From positions 2,418,001 through 2,482,000 of the forward strand of contig NZ_CP102798.1 in the NCBI RefSeq assembly GCF_028356935.1: a stretch of DNA of 64,000 nt, given 5' to 3'. The notes under the pieces were generated by a model. The model saw only the letters and a list, made by a program, of their open reading frames with translations. It made no database searches and had not been told where the DNA came from. Source of the stretch: Lysinibacillus sp. OF-1 (GTDB taxonomy: Bacteria > Bacillota > Bacilli > Bacillales_A > Planococcaceae). Shown here piece by piece: positions 1-9,269 of this stretch. The translations under genes and the position numbers were made by a program. Position 1 is the stretch's first letter; the number at the start of each line of letters is the position of its first letter.

Positions 1-12
1 TGCAAGGTGAGA

Positions 13-146
13 GGTTGATTTCCGTTCCGCCAGCGCCCTTTCCAGGGGGCGTCCGATGAGCCGCTTCACTCACTTACGCTCGCTCCAGGGTCTCCTCTGT
101 GACGCTAAATCCCCTAGGAGTGACGCTGGCTCCACTCCAATCAACC
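13..146. repeat. Palindromic intergenic repeat, copy 1
   Basis: A GC-rich, non-coding block in an AT-rich region. Its outer arms are inverted repeats: GGTTGATT at 13-20 with AATCAACC at 139-146, and GCCAGCG at 29-35 with CGCTGGC at 124-130. It contains no plausible reading frame with a ribosome site. It looks like a dispersed palindromic element of the kind scattered through Bacillales genomes. Mobility and function cannot be judged from one window. Confidence 0.55.
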
Positions 147-330
147 ATTCTGCAAAGTGTCTTTACTTTTTTCATAGTAGTATAGCGATCAAATAGCCCA
201 TTATTTTTAGAGGGAATAAGCTCTTATTTTCAATATGGATAAGTGATGCGTGACAACACCTCTTCATAAAAAGTAGTGAACACCTTCACTTTATTTGAAA
301 ATTTCGCTAAAAAGGTAACACTTTTGTGGA

Positions 331-455
331 CTGGAGTGGAAGGCTACTTGACTCCCGTGGGATAGCGAGACAGGCGAGCCTCTAAACGGAGCGGTAGCGG
401 AGGAAGCGGCTAGGCGCTCGCCCACAGGAAAGCAAGTAGCCTGCAACGGAAATCC
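331..455. repeat. Palindromic intergenic repeat, copy 2
   Basis: A second GC-rich block downstream of ileS. GGCTACTTG at 342-350 is exactly inverted as CAAGTAGCC at 433-441, and the inner sequence is also partly self-complementary. Its outer end carries GGAGTGGA, the complement of the CCACTCC near the end of the block at 13-146, so the two probably belong to one repeat family. No gene is visible between 1 and 496. Confidence 0.55.
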
Positions 456-496
456 ATTTCTCCCTTTCAATTGACTGTTTTGTTTTTCAACACTAA

Positions 497-526
497 GAAA
501 TGCTCAGGATTCCTCCTGAGCATTTC
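497..526. terminator. Hairpin at the end of ileS
   Basis: Thirteen-base perfect stem (497-509 with 514-526) and a four-base loop, just past the ileS stop codon. It has T-rich sequence on the plus-strand side and a weaker one on the minus side. It probably ends the ileS transcript. Confidence 0.7.
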
Positions 527-528
527 TT

Positions 529-3500
529 TTAGAGTGAGACAAATACCGTGAGCTGTTCATTAAACAATGTTGTTTCAACGGATTTCGCTTTAGACCACGC
601 TTCACCATAATGAATAGCCTTGACTAATACATTCGCTTGTAATATTGCTTCATGCTGTCGGATGATAGAAAGTACCTTTGTACTACCGTTAAAGGCAATC
701 GACACATATTGGGCCACTGGTAGCTGCCATTTTTTCCTTGCGTCTTGAATTGTGCGAATTAATTCTCGCATTTGCCCTTCTTGTAGCAAGCTTTCTGTTA
801 GTTGAACATTCATCAATACACGACATGTGCTATCCTCAGCTAACCTATAATACTCCTTCACAACCGCTTCAGCAACAACATGGGCTGCTAATAATGTTAG
901 CTGTTGCCCTTCCATCTCAAAATTAACCGAACCATTATGCTGGAGCTTTTGCTTTTCTTCATTCGTTAATGCCATCACATATTCTTTTACTTGATTAACC
1001 TTTGCACCAAATGCAGCTCCAGCAGTTTTAAAATTCAGCTTATATTGGATGCTTTCATAGGCTGAAAAATCATGCGCCCACCTACAGGCTTTGATGTTTA
1101 ACTCATCTTGAATGAGCTCACTATAGACTTGAAAATCCATCAGGTCTCCTTTTACGGCAACAATGAGTTCACTTAAAGGTTGCTTAACCTTCATTCCCTG
1201 ACTATTGCGAATGCTGCGTCCAAGTTCCACTACTGTTAAAACCATTGCCATTTCTTGTTCAAGCTTGACATCCACTAATTGTTCGTCACATGCTGGGTAG
1301 TTCTCCAGATGAACACTTTTCCCACATAATTGACGGTAGATGTCTTCAGCAATAAATGGCGTAAACGGTGCTACCAATTGACAAATAGATGTAAGCACTT
1401 CATAAAGCGTACTAAATGCACCTCGTTTATCTGCTGTCAGTCCATTTGCCCAAAATCTAGCTCGTGAACGGCGAATATACCAATTGCTTAACTCCTCTAC
1501 CAACTGAGCAATTTCTCGTGTAGCCTGTGTAAATTGATAATCATCCATGAACGTTGTGACAAGTTGGATAGTGTGATGGAGACGAGACAAAATCCAATGA
1601 TCTAGAGGTGATCGACTCCCTTTATTTGTAGCATCATACGTAAAGCCATCGATATGGGCATACATTGCATAAAATTTAAACGTATTGTCAAGTGTATCCA
1701 CTAGTTTCGATTTCGCATCTAAGATAATTTTCTTAGAAAAACGCTTCGGATTCCAAGGGGAGCTGTCGACTAAAAATGCCCACCGTAAAGCATCCGCTCC
1801 ATATTGCTCGATTAATTCAACAGGCTCTAAAGCATTACCTTTACTTTTTGACATCTTCTGCCCATGCTCATCTAAGACATGCCCTAACGATAGAACATTT
1901 TTATAAGGTGGCTTGCCTGTAAATAACGTCGATACCGCTAATAAGCTATAGAAAAAGCCTCTTGTTTGGTCGATTCCCTCAATGACGACATCTGCAGGGA
2001 ACTGCTGACGAAAAGTCGTGACATCTTCAAAAGGATAATGCTGCTGGGCAAATGGCATCGAGCCACTGTCAAACCAAACATCAATAACTTCTGGCGTCCG
2101 CTTCATGTCTCCTTGACAGACAGGACATGTACAGACAATGTCATCAATAAATGGTTTATGAAGCTCTAAATTTTCATCGAAAGCCCCTTTAGCTAATTTT
2201 CTTAATGCTGCAACACTACTTGGAGCCACCTCATGAGCACACTCCCGACAAACCCAGACATTCAATGGTGTACCCCAGTAACGATTACGGCTAATATTCC
2301 AATCCACTAAATTTTCTAGGAAGTTGCCAAATCGACCGTCCTTAATATGACCTGGATACCATGTCACTTGCTGATTATTTTGTAAAAGCTGCTCCTTTAA
2401 TGCTGACATCTTGATAAACCAGCTATCTGTTGCGTAGTACAGCAAAGGTGAATCACAGCGCCAGCAATGTGGGTAGCTATGCTCATATTTCTCTTTAGCA
2501 AATAGAAGTTTTTTTGCCGCTAGCATTTTAATGATATCAACATCACAATCTTTTACAAAGCGTCCGACAAGCTCAGACACAGCTTCTGTATAACAGCCTT
2601 TTAAATCAACTACATTGACAAAGGACAAACCATGGTACTGTACTGTTTTATAATCGTCCTCTCCATAGGCTGGAGCAATGTGCACAATTCCTGTTCCACT
2701 ATGCTCCGTCACGTAATCCGCCATAACGACAACTTGCCCTTTTTCGACCGTTACATAAGAAAATGGTGGTTGATAGGAAACACCCGCAAACTCTTGCCCA
2801 TCATGCTCACTTAGTACTTCGATAGGCTCTGTAAAAACCTTTTCTACCAGTGATTTAGCGAGGATGTATATGTTATTCTCATGCTTTACACGTACATATT
2901 GAAGAGATGGATTCATAGCCAAGGCTACATTAGCAGGTAATGTCCAAGGCGTCGTTGTCCAGCCTAAGAAATATTCGTCGCGATCCCGAAGCTTAAACAT
3001 CGCTGTAACGGATAAGTCTTTGACATCCTTATACCCCTGTGCTACCTCATGTGAACTTAAGGATGTTTGGCAGCTAGGGCAATAAGGTGAAACACGATGC
3101 CCTTTATATAAAAGTTGTTCCTTGTGTACATGGCTTAAAATATGCCACACAGATTCGATATAATCATTGCTTAGTGTCAGATAAGGATTATCCATATCAA
3201 GCCAGTAGCCAAGCTGCTCGGTAAAGGTACGCCATTTTTGCTCATAGGTAAAAACGCTCTTTTTACATGCCTGAATAAATCGCTCTACCCCGTAATTCTC
3301 AATTTCCTGCTTCCCAGAGATGCCTAATGCCTTTTCTACTCCTAATTCCACAGGCAATCCATGTGTATCCCAGCCTGCTTTTCGTTCAACGAGATAGCCT
3401 TGCATCGTTTTATAGCGTGCCACAACATCTTTAATTGTTCTGCCAAAAGCATGACCAACATGTGGTAAACCATTCGCTGTTGGCGGTCCCTCGTAAAATA

Positions 3501-3621
3501 CAAAGGGCTGCTGTCCAGCACGATTGTTGATGGACTTTGCCAAGGTTCCTTCTTGCGCCCACAACGCACGAATCCTTGTTTCTCGTTCAACCACTGTTTC
3601 CTTCTTTTGTTCTTCCTGCAT
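529..3621 (-). CDS. ileS: Isoleucyl-tRNA synthetase, HVGH-type (IleS2-like)
   Basis: Charges tRNA-Ile with isoleucine in the cytoplasm. The class I signatures are visible: HVGH at about residues 54-57 and KMSKSKGN near 588-595, plus paired cysteines (CPSC, CWRC, CPVC) expected to bind zinc. The reading frame extends upstream to 3786, but the ATG at 3621 follows AGGAGG at the right distance, and the upstream extension is T-box leader. The protein has 1030 residues, about 100 more than the usual Bacillus housekeeping IleRS (about 920). With HVGH rather than HIGH it resembles the eukaryote-like type 2 enzymes, some of which tolerate mupirocin. Whether a second ileS exists elsewhere cannot be seen. 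Confidence 0.93.
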   Translation of the reverse strand: MQEEQKKETVVERETRIRALWAQEGTLAKSINNRAGQQPFVFYEGPPTANGLPHVGHAFGRTIKDVVARYKTMQGYLVERKAGWDTHGLPVELGVEKALGISGKQEIENYGVERFIQACKKSVFTYEQKWRTFTEQLGYWLDMDNPYLTLSNDYIESVWHILSHVHKEQLLYKGHRVSPYCPSCQTSLSSHEVAQGYKDVKDLSVTAMFKLRDRDEYFLGWTTTPWTLPANVALAMNPSLQYVRVKHENNIYILAKSLVEKVFTEPIEVLSEHDGQEFAGVSYQPPFSYVTVEKGQVVVMADYVTEHSGTGIVHIAPAYGEDDYKTVQYHGLSFVNVVDLKGCYTEAVSELVGRFVKDCDVDIIKMLAAKKLLFAKEKYEHSYPHCWRCDSPLLYYATDSWFIKMSALKEQLLQNNQQVTWYPGHIKDGRFGNFLENLVDWNISRNRYWGTPLNVWVCRECAHEVAPSSVAALRKLAKGAFDENLELHKPFIDDIVCTCPVCQGDMKRTPEVIDVWFDSGSMPFAQQHYPFEDVTTFRQQFPADVVIEGIDQTRGFFYSLLAVSTLFTGKPPYKNVLSLGHVLDEHGQKMSKSKGNALEPVELIEQYGADALRWAFLVDSSPWNPKRFSKKIILDAKSKLVDTLDNTFKFYAMYAHIDGFTYDATNKGSRSPLDHWILSRLHHTIQLVTTFMDDYQFTQATREIAQLVEELSNWYIRRSRARFWANGLTADKRGAFSTLYEVLTSICQLVAPFTPFIAEDIYRQLCGKSVHLENYPACDEQLVDVKLEQEMAMVLTVVELGRSIRNSQGMKVKQPLSELIVAVKGDLMDFQVYSELIQDELNIKACRWAHDFSAYESIQYKLNFKTAGAAFGAKVNQVKEYVMALTNEEKQKLQHNGSVNFEMEGQQLTLLAAHVVAEAVVKEYYRLAEDSTCRVLMNVQLTESLLQEGQMRELIRTIQDARKKWQLPVAQYVSIAFNGSTKVLSIIRQHEAILQANVLVKAIHYGEAWSKAKSVETTLFNEQLTVFVSL

Positions 3622-3663
3622 ATGAGTTCCTCCTATACAATCCATTTTGTATAAAAGGCATAC

Positions 3664-3950
3664 AAAAAACCCCGTCCCAAGGAAAGGGACGGGGTTAACC
3701 GCGAATACCACCCTAATTCTATTGACACAATGGTCAATAGCGCTCAGCAACGTACAATCATACGTGTTCTTTTTAACGGTAGACACCCGGATTGGCTTAC
3801 TCTATTCAGCCAATCTTCTCAGAGAGGATTTTCATGTAACACCTGCACACCGACTTCCACCAAATGTCGGCTCTCTGTAGAACAAAATGAAACACTACTC
3901 TTTCTCATCAACGAATTTGTATGCTTTTATTGTCACTCATCGTAACAAAT
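3664..3950 (-). promoter_or_regulatory. T-box riboswitch leader of ileS
   Basis: On the minus strand the leader carries the T-box signature AGGGTGGTATTCGCGG (about 3700-3715), followed by a strong GC-rich terminator hairpin with a T run (3665-3697). An ATC triplet at 3827-3829 sits where the specifier codon is expected, in the lower part of stem I, and ATC matches isoleucine. T-boxes bind uncharged tRNA and then form the antiterminator, so ileS should rise when isoleucyl-tRNA is short. The 5' boundary is approximate. Confidence 0.9.
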
Positions 3951-4030
3951 TACCAATTGTCTGTCAACAGTGGACAACCTTAAAAAATTTCGTTGAGACA
4001 AGTGACAATACTTTGATGGAGAGTCATATA

Positions 4031-4766
4031 TTAAGATTGCGGATTGGTTTGAATAAAGCTCTTCAGCAATATTTTGACATTAAATAGCCCGATATAAAAG
4101 TTTACTTCATCCAATTGCCCCTTTAATGTGGCTACTGTTGACAGTGTTTGCTGCAATATTTGGATGATTTCATTTTTCCAACATAGCGAAAATCAGGACT
4201 AACAACCTTTCCTCCTCATCATGAATAAATACATAAGCAGGTTGTAAATAGAAAAACCAAAGTGCATGTAACATAGCGACATAGGCTGATCCATTCATTT
4301 TAGGATTTTTCACTAGTTCATCAATAGCATCCGATACATGTGCCACACTATGTGCCCATCCTTTGCCAGGTACATAGCTTCTTACATCCTTTTCAGATGA
4401 TATGTAAGTTCATAACTTCGTTTGACAAGCCTCATGCTATCCTTAGATAAAAAAATATCTGTGTAGATCCCTAGCTAAAATAAGTACGAGCAATAAGATT
4501 GTAAACGAGTGAGTAAAAAACCCAATCAGATTCCTTTGAATAATAAATGGTTTAAGCTTTAATCCCAAAGTTCAATGAAGCAACGATGATTCAGCAAATT
4601 TTTTCTAAAATCCATTCATAAAAGCTGCCCTAAATCCATGTATCTCGTAGCTCACTTCAGTAGAACCGATATGTGCTAGTAAAAGCTGCTGTTGATGCTC
4701 TTGCTGCCAAGTAGCCTGACCCTTTTTCAATGCCATTAATCTAGCCTTTAATTCATCTTCCTTCAA
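4031..4766 (-). pseudogene. Decayed DUF2785 family gene
   Basis: Three minus-strand segments in different frames add up to one DUF2785-like protein. The first, from TTG at 4766, reads LLLAHIGST and then hits a stop. The middle holds YVPGKGWAHSVAHVSDAIDE, typical of the family, and stops at LEK. The last resumes in another frame (EIIQILQQTLSTVATLKGQL) to a stop at 4031. Several frameshifts and stops make a functional product unlikely. Nothing else is seen between the T-box and 4790. Confidence 0.75.
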
Positions 4767-4790
4767 TACAACTGGCTAATTCCACTTTGC

Positions 4791-5438
4791 TTATTCATTG
4801 TGATACTCCGTACTACTTTCTCGGTATAGCCCATCCAGCTTCCATCCATTATAAAAACGGACATAGGTCAATTCCTTTTGCCAATTATCTAGGTGCACAA
4901 TCACCTTGCTGCTCCAGGGTAAAGTAGCTGCATAAACCTGACCTCTGCGTACCTCAGCTATGTCATCCGCTACACCAAGAAGTGTAGAAGGTGCATTCGC
5001 ATTATACATTAAATAATGCTGTCGATCTGAACTGATCTCGAGTTCTTCCATGACCTCCTGATGAAAAACAATCACTTGCTTATTTGCCTGATAAAGTGAA
5101 TAGACGAGAGCTCCCCCAAATAGCACCATCAATGAAGCCACAATGAGTACATGCTTTTTCTTCAATCCTATGTAAAACGCCCACTGCTTTTCCTTGTTGT
5201 ATAAATGAATATATATTGCTAGACTTATTGGCCACAAAAATAATAACTGCCAACAAAGAACAACCCAAAAAATCTCGCCATCCGAGACAAAATATCGAAT
5301 GACATTGTAATTCAACAACCATAAAGGCATCGACCACCGCCATAGGGATTCTTCCTGCGGTATACTTTTTAAATAAATCAGTAGAAGAGGTAAGCTTAGG
5401 AAAAAGGCTGTCGCATTATCTAATAGAGCAAATACCAA
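4791..5438 (-). CDS. Membrane protein of unknown function
   Basis: A 215-residue protein starting at TTG (5438-5436), seven bases after AGGAGG. It has about four hydrophobic segments in the first 120 residues (near 8-24, 38-50, 56-78 and 96-112), then a hydrophilic domain rich in charged residues and Tyr/Trp. The topology suggests a membrane anchor with a soluble C-terminal domain. No family was recognised. It lies between two decayed genes, so the locus is degenerating, but this frame is intact and has a good ribosome site. Confidence 0.6.
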   Translation of the reverse strand: MVFALLDNATAFFLSLPLLLIYLKSIPQEESLWRWSMPLWLLNYNVIRYFVSDGEIFWVVLCWQLLFLWPISLAIYIHLYNKEKQWAFYIGLKKKHVLIVASLMVLFGGALVYSLYQANKQVIVFHQEVMEELEISSDRQHYLMYNANAPSTLLGVADDIAEVRRGQVYAATLPWSSKVIVHLDNWQKELTYVRFYNGWKLDGLYRESSTEYHNE

Positions 5439-5535
5439 TTCAACACCTCCTGCATAGAAAAATGTTACAACTATTGTATTTTAATCCAATTGTACAGAAA
5501 AGGCTAGACATTCTAAAACGTTGAATATCTAGCTT

Positions 5536-6076
5536 CCTTTTATTGAAGTTCCTCCACTATTTTCATCTCTACGAAAATCGATGAGAGGTTGAGAGGCATT
5601 GTTCCCAATCACCTGGCTATATTGTACTTCGATAGCGTTTTCGGGACATCCACTAGAGGAAACCATGTACCATTGCTATGTTTTTGCACCAATTCATCTA
5701 CAGATAATTATATCCACCACAGACATTGTTTCAAAAATGACCTCACGCTGCTTGAATAGGAGTGCTAGAATCATATTTTCAATCAAAATGAGTTCGTCTT
5801 GCTGTACAAGTATATCCTTCTAGTGGTAGTTTGCTTTGCAAAAAGCTTCTGTTGTACTTGAATTTTGCAATAGGCCCAACTGCGTAAATCTTTGCCTCGA
5901 TGCTTCGATAAATAAGCCTTTAGCTCGCCACGTTCCTCATAGTTTTGTTGGTTATCATAAAATTTAATTAAGACATCCTGCACGATATCTTCTGCACTTT
6001 GTCAATCTCTTCCATAGTAAAAGGCAAGACGAATAAGCCTCTCTGTATGCTGTTCCATTATTCTTTCTAGTTCGTA
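5536..6076 (-). pseudogene. Decayed ECF sigma factor gene and 3' remnant
   Basis: The minus strand encodes a recognisable ECF sigma factor in pieces. MEQHTERLIRLAFYYGRD (start 6058) is followed by an in-frame TGA at 6002-6004 where most relatives have Trp, then QSAEDIVQDVLIKFYDNQQN (region 2). A frameshift follows, and region 4 begins with KQREVIF before another stop. The last part (about 5536-5660) reads as the end of a different protein, perhaps a sigma-regulated partner. The nonsense codon and frameshifts make it non-functional. Confidence 0.75.
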
Positions 6077-6137
6077 AATGAGCCCTCTCTTTCCTATAAA
6101 CGGTGCTCATAGCTTCGAGGTTTGCTTTTTTTGTCAT

Positions 6138-6581
6138 TTATTCTAAATCATTGTCAGCAAACGGGCTAATAACCTTTTTTTCCGTTGAAGATAACACGAT
6201 ATTGGTAGAAGGTGTACCATAGGGCATAGCTGCATCAATAAACTGCTCTAATGTTTCTACTGAATAAGTCGCTAGTTTGACAATATAGCTAATTTCCCCC
6301 GCCACTCGATAGCACGCCAAGACATCAGGATGAGCCTTACAAAATGCAGAGAGGCTTTTACAATCAATGGATTTAAATAAAATAATGGCCTCAATAGTGC
6401 GCTCCATCTTTTTCAAATTCACCCTTGCATGATACCCTTCAATCACACCTTGTTCCTCCAGCTTTTTGACCCGTTCAATAACAGCGGGAGAAGATAAATG
6501 AACAATTGCTGCTAATTCCTTCATCGAGATTTTTGCATTGTGCTGTAATTGCTGTAATATTTGTATATCAATTTGATCCAT
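6138..6581 (-). CDS. Lrp/AsnC family transcriptional regulator
   Basis: The 147-residue length is typical of the family. The N-terminus (IDIQILQQLQHNAKISMKEL) is the AsnC-type helix-turn-helix, and the rest matches the RAM ligand-binding domain that senses amino acids and drives oligomerisation. Lrp/AsnC proteins usually control amino-acid transport or metabolism. The gene is divergent from the DJ-1/PfpI gene at 6723, with a 141-bp AT-rich gap that probably holds both promoters, so it may regulate that neighbour or itself. The specific ligand is unknown. Confidence 0.9.
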   Translation of the reverse strand: MDQIDIQILQQLQHNAKISMKELAAIVHLSSPAVIERVKKLEEQGVIEGYHARVNLKKMERTIEAIILFKSIDCKSLSAFCKAHPDVLACYRVAGEISYIVKLATYSVETLEQFIDAAMPYGTPSTNIVLSSTEKKVISPFADNDLE

Positions 6582-6722
6582 GGTCCTTCACCTTTCTAAA
6601 TCAATTATTTTTTCTATAATACCTTTTCAAATAAAGTTTTTTATCCAAAATACATTATACAGCTTCTGTTAACATTCAGCTCTTTTGATTACAATAAAAG
6701 CAATAAAGGAGGCAGAATCAAT

Positions 6723-7307
6723 ATGAAAAAAATATTATTACTTTTAGCAAATGGCTTCGAGGCCGTGGAAGCCAGTGTTTTTACAGATGTGCTTGGCTGG
6801 AATAAATGGGAAGGCGATGAATCAACAGAAGTCATTACAGTCGGGTTACATAAACAATTGCAATGTACATGGAATTTTAGCGTCATTCCTGAAAAATTGC
6901 TGCATGAAATTGATTTAAAGGATTTTGATGCTTTAGCAATCCCAGGGGGCTTTGAGGAAGCAGGCTTTTACGAAGATGCCTTTAGCGAGGAATTTCAAAC
7001 AGTTGTGCGTCATTTTGATGAACAGAAAAAGCCTATTGCAACAATCTGTGTAGCCTCCCTAATATTAGGGCATAGCGGTATTCTACAAAATAAGAAGGCG
7101 ACAACTTATAATCATCCAACAAGTAAACGATTAGAGCAGCTTCAATCCTATGGTGCAAATGTTGCTAATGAACGAATTGTCTACACAGAGCACATTATTA
7201 CATCTTCGAACCCAGGCACTGCATTCGATGTCGCATTTGGCTTACTTGAAATGCTAACATCACCTGATAATACATTGAAAGTAAAGGATTTAATGGGCTT
7301 TAAATAA
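6723..7307 (+). CDS. DJ-1/PfpI family protein
   Basis: A 194-residue member of the DJ-1/PfpI superfamily. The N-terminal beta strand ILLLLANGFEAVEA includes the conserved Glu. The nucleophile elbow is TICVASL with the reactive Cys near residue 119, preceded by IPGGFEEAGF. Family members act as glyoxalase-type deglycases, chaperones or proteases, and the substrate cannot be assigned. The ribosome site AAGGAGG is about 10 bases upstream of ATG. The gene is monocistronic, with a strong terminator right after it. Confidence 0.88.
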   Translation: MKKILLLLANGFEAVEASVFTDVLGWNKWEGDESTEVITVGLHKQLQCTWNFSVIPEKLLHEIDLKDFDALAIPGGFEEAGFYEDAFSEEFQTVVRHFDEQKKPIATICVASLILGHSGILQNKKATTYNHPTSKRLEQLQSYGANVANERIVYTEHIITSSNPGTAFDVAFGLLEMLTSPDNTLKVKDLMGFK

Positions 7308-7314
7308 TTTTATA

Positions 7315-7347
7315 AAGCTGTCCAAAAGAGTTCATTTTGGACAGCTT
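7315..7347 (+). terminator. Terminator of the DJ-1/PfpI gene
   Basis: AAGCTGTCCAAAA pairs with TTTTGGACAGCTT around a seven-base loop, eight bases after the stop codon. Confidence 0.85.
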
Positions 7348-7530
7348 CATTATGTTCATTTGTTTTCTGATATTGATTGTAATAACTTCACTCCTAACTC
7401 TTTACTTCTTGAAACTAATGATATAGTTCTGATTAAGGATCAATATATAGGTGTCAATCACGAACCGCTAAGGCACTGACTACCAGTTTTGAGTTAGTAA
7501 ACATCGTTTAAACATGATTTACAGCAGGTT

Positions 7531-7575
7531 AAAAAGCAGGCTTACACCAAATATTATGGTGTAAGCCTGCTTTTT
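7531..7575. terminator. Bidirectional terminator beyond the SLH gene
   Basis: A long perfect hairpin, GTAAAAAGCAGGCTTACACC-type arms around a short AT loop, flanked by A runs on one side and T runs on the other. It ends the leftward SLH gene 12 bases after its stop. Confidence 0.88.
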
Positions 7576-7587
7576 ACTTTATTGCTA

Positions 7588-9078
7588 TTATTTTTCTAAT
7601 GGTGCTGTTTCTGATGTGTTAAAATCCATTTCCTTCGCGTTGTCTAGCACATCTTTTGGAATCGTAATCGTTGTTACCGCATTGAAATCATGATATTTAA
7701 TTGTAGTTTGCTGTCTTGTTTTGATCGAATTGCCTTCCACTTTCATCTTTAAGGTCATATCCATAGCAATTTCTTCTACATCAAATGTTTCTTTATTAAT
7801 CAATAATTTATATGTGAGACTATCAAAGGACATGTTACCTAATTGTGCCTCTAGATCAGCATCCGTTCCTAAATTCATTGCGCCAAGCTGCTGCTTCACT
7901 AGCTCTGTGAATTTATCCCCAGCACCCTTTAGTGTTAATTCATAACGGTTTGCTGTTTCAACTAATGTGAAATCTTCAGCAAATGCTTGTAGCATCTCCA
8001 ATTGTTCCGTTGCATCTGGCTGTATCCCTGTTTGGCTAAGTACATCCTCAAATAATTGTTTCGGGAACTTTATCCAAGCCTTTTGCTCTGCCTCATACAT
8101 ATACATACCATCTTTAGCCGTCATATACATTTTAATCGGCAAATTAATCGCTTCACCACTTGTTGGATCTGTTAGCGACATTGTACCATCAGCAAAGAAT
8201 TGCATCGGCTCTGTAACAATTTCCATCTTCATGTTGCCTTTAGAATCCATTTTCATGGTTTCCTTGCCATCGTTTGCCTCCACTGACTGAGAGATGGTCA
8301 TGGTAGCCTTCATGCTTTTTACCTCTTTTTGCTTGGCTACTGTTTTAGTAAATACTTCCTCTAACAAAGCACTATTTTTTGTTGTAGTAGACTGTTCTTC
8401 CTTTACCTGCTCCTCTTTAGGGTCTTCCCCTTTTTCTTCCGGTATAGGCTGTGTATCCACAGGTAAGTCTAATGCGTTGACGATAAATGTTGCTAACTGA
8501 CCACGCGTAACATTTTTATCTACACCAAATTCTGTGGCAGAAACCCCCTTCGCAACGCCTGCCTCATACAGTGCTGTTACTGCATCTGCAAATGGACTAT
8601 TTTGCTGTACATCAGTAAATGGGCTTTTGCCTTTCGCTGTTAAACCTGCTGCCTCTGCTACCATTATCGCCATTTGACCACGTGTAATCGTGTCATCTGG
8701 ACGGAATGTATCATCCTCATAGCCTTGTACAACCCCAAGATTTACTAGTGTAACTATCGCCTTATAGTATGGGCTAGATGAGTCAACATCCTTGAAATTC
8801 GGATTTTCTACAGTCAAATCCGTTGTTGTTAATTGAAAAGCACTTGCTATCATCTTTGCCGCCTGTCCACGTGTTACGTCCTGTGAGGGCTTAAATGTAC
8901 CATCTGGAAAACCATGAATAATATCTGCTGCATGTAATGTGGAAATACCGTTAAAATATGCATGATCTTCGCTCACATCTGAAAATGGACTAGCAGCCGA
9001 AACAGGTACTACTGCAACAGCTGTAACCGCCATTGCAGCTGTTGCCGCCGTATAAAGCTTATGTTTTTTCTTTGTCAT
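7588..9078 (-). CDS. SLH-domain wall protein with DUF6612-like domain
   Basis: The start was moved from 9096 to ATG at 9078, which follows GGGGGGA nine bases upstream. The 496-residue product begins with a Sec signal peptide (MTKKKHKLYTAATAA, cleavage near VSAAS). Three S-layer homology domains follow at about residues 28-200, each with an FxDV/TRGQ-type motif. An acidic linker (PKEEQVKEEQ) comes next, then a C-terminal domain of beta-rich repeats (MTISQSV, MKMDSKGNMKMEI) like DUF6612/LppX-type lipoproteins. The SLH domains bind pyruvylated wall polymer, so the protein is probably anchored at the surface; the cargo domain may bind a hydrophobic ligand. Confidence 0.88.
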   Translation of the reverse strand: MTKKKHKLYTAATAAMAVTAVAVVPVSAASPFSDVSEDHAYFNGISTLHAADIIHGFPDGTFKPSQDVTRGQAAKMIASAFQLTTTDLTVENPNFKDVDSSSPYYKAIVTLVNLGVVQGYEDDTFRPDDTITRGQMAIMVAEAAGLTAKGKSPFTDVQQNSPFADAVTALYEAGVAKGVSATEFGVDKNVTRGQLATFIVNALDLPVDTQPIPEEKGEDPKEEQVKEEQSTTTKNSALLEEVFTKTVAKQKEVKSMKATMTISQSVEANDGKETMKMDSKGNMKMEIVTEPMQFFADGTMSLTDPTSGEAINLPIKMYMTAKDGMYMYEAEQKAWIKFPKQLFEDVLSQTGIQPDATEQLEMLQAFAEDFTLVETANRYELTLKGAGDKFTELVKQQLGAMNLGTDADLEAQLGNMSFDSLTYKLLINKETFDVEEIAMDMTLKMKVEGNSIKTRQQTTIKYHDFNAVTTITIPKDVLDNAKEMDFNTSETAPLEK

Positions 9079-9227
9079 AATTAATCGTCCCCCCATTTAT
9101 GTAAAATGTAATGCTTACATATTAATTTTATCTAAAGATTTGGGAAAATGCTAGGTTAGTTGGAAATTAAAATATAATTATCCAATATATCCGTCATTTG
9201 GTTCGATCTAATTTTTATCCTCCATAT

Positions 9228-9259
9228 AAAAAAACCGACCTCCTAAGAGATCGGTTTTT
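9228..9259 (-). terminator. Terminator of aconitase
   Basis: AAAAACCGA pairs with TCGGTTTTT. On the minus strand it ends in a T run 11 bases after the acnA stop codon. Confidence 0.85.
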
Positions 9260-9269
9260 ATGATGATGA

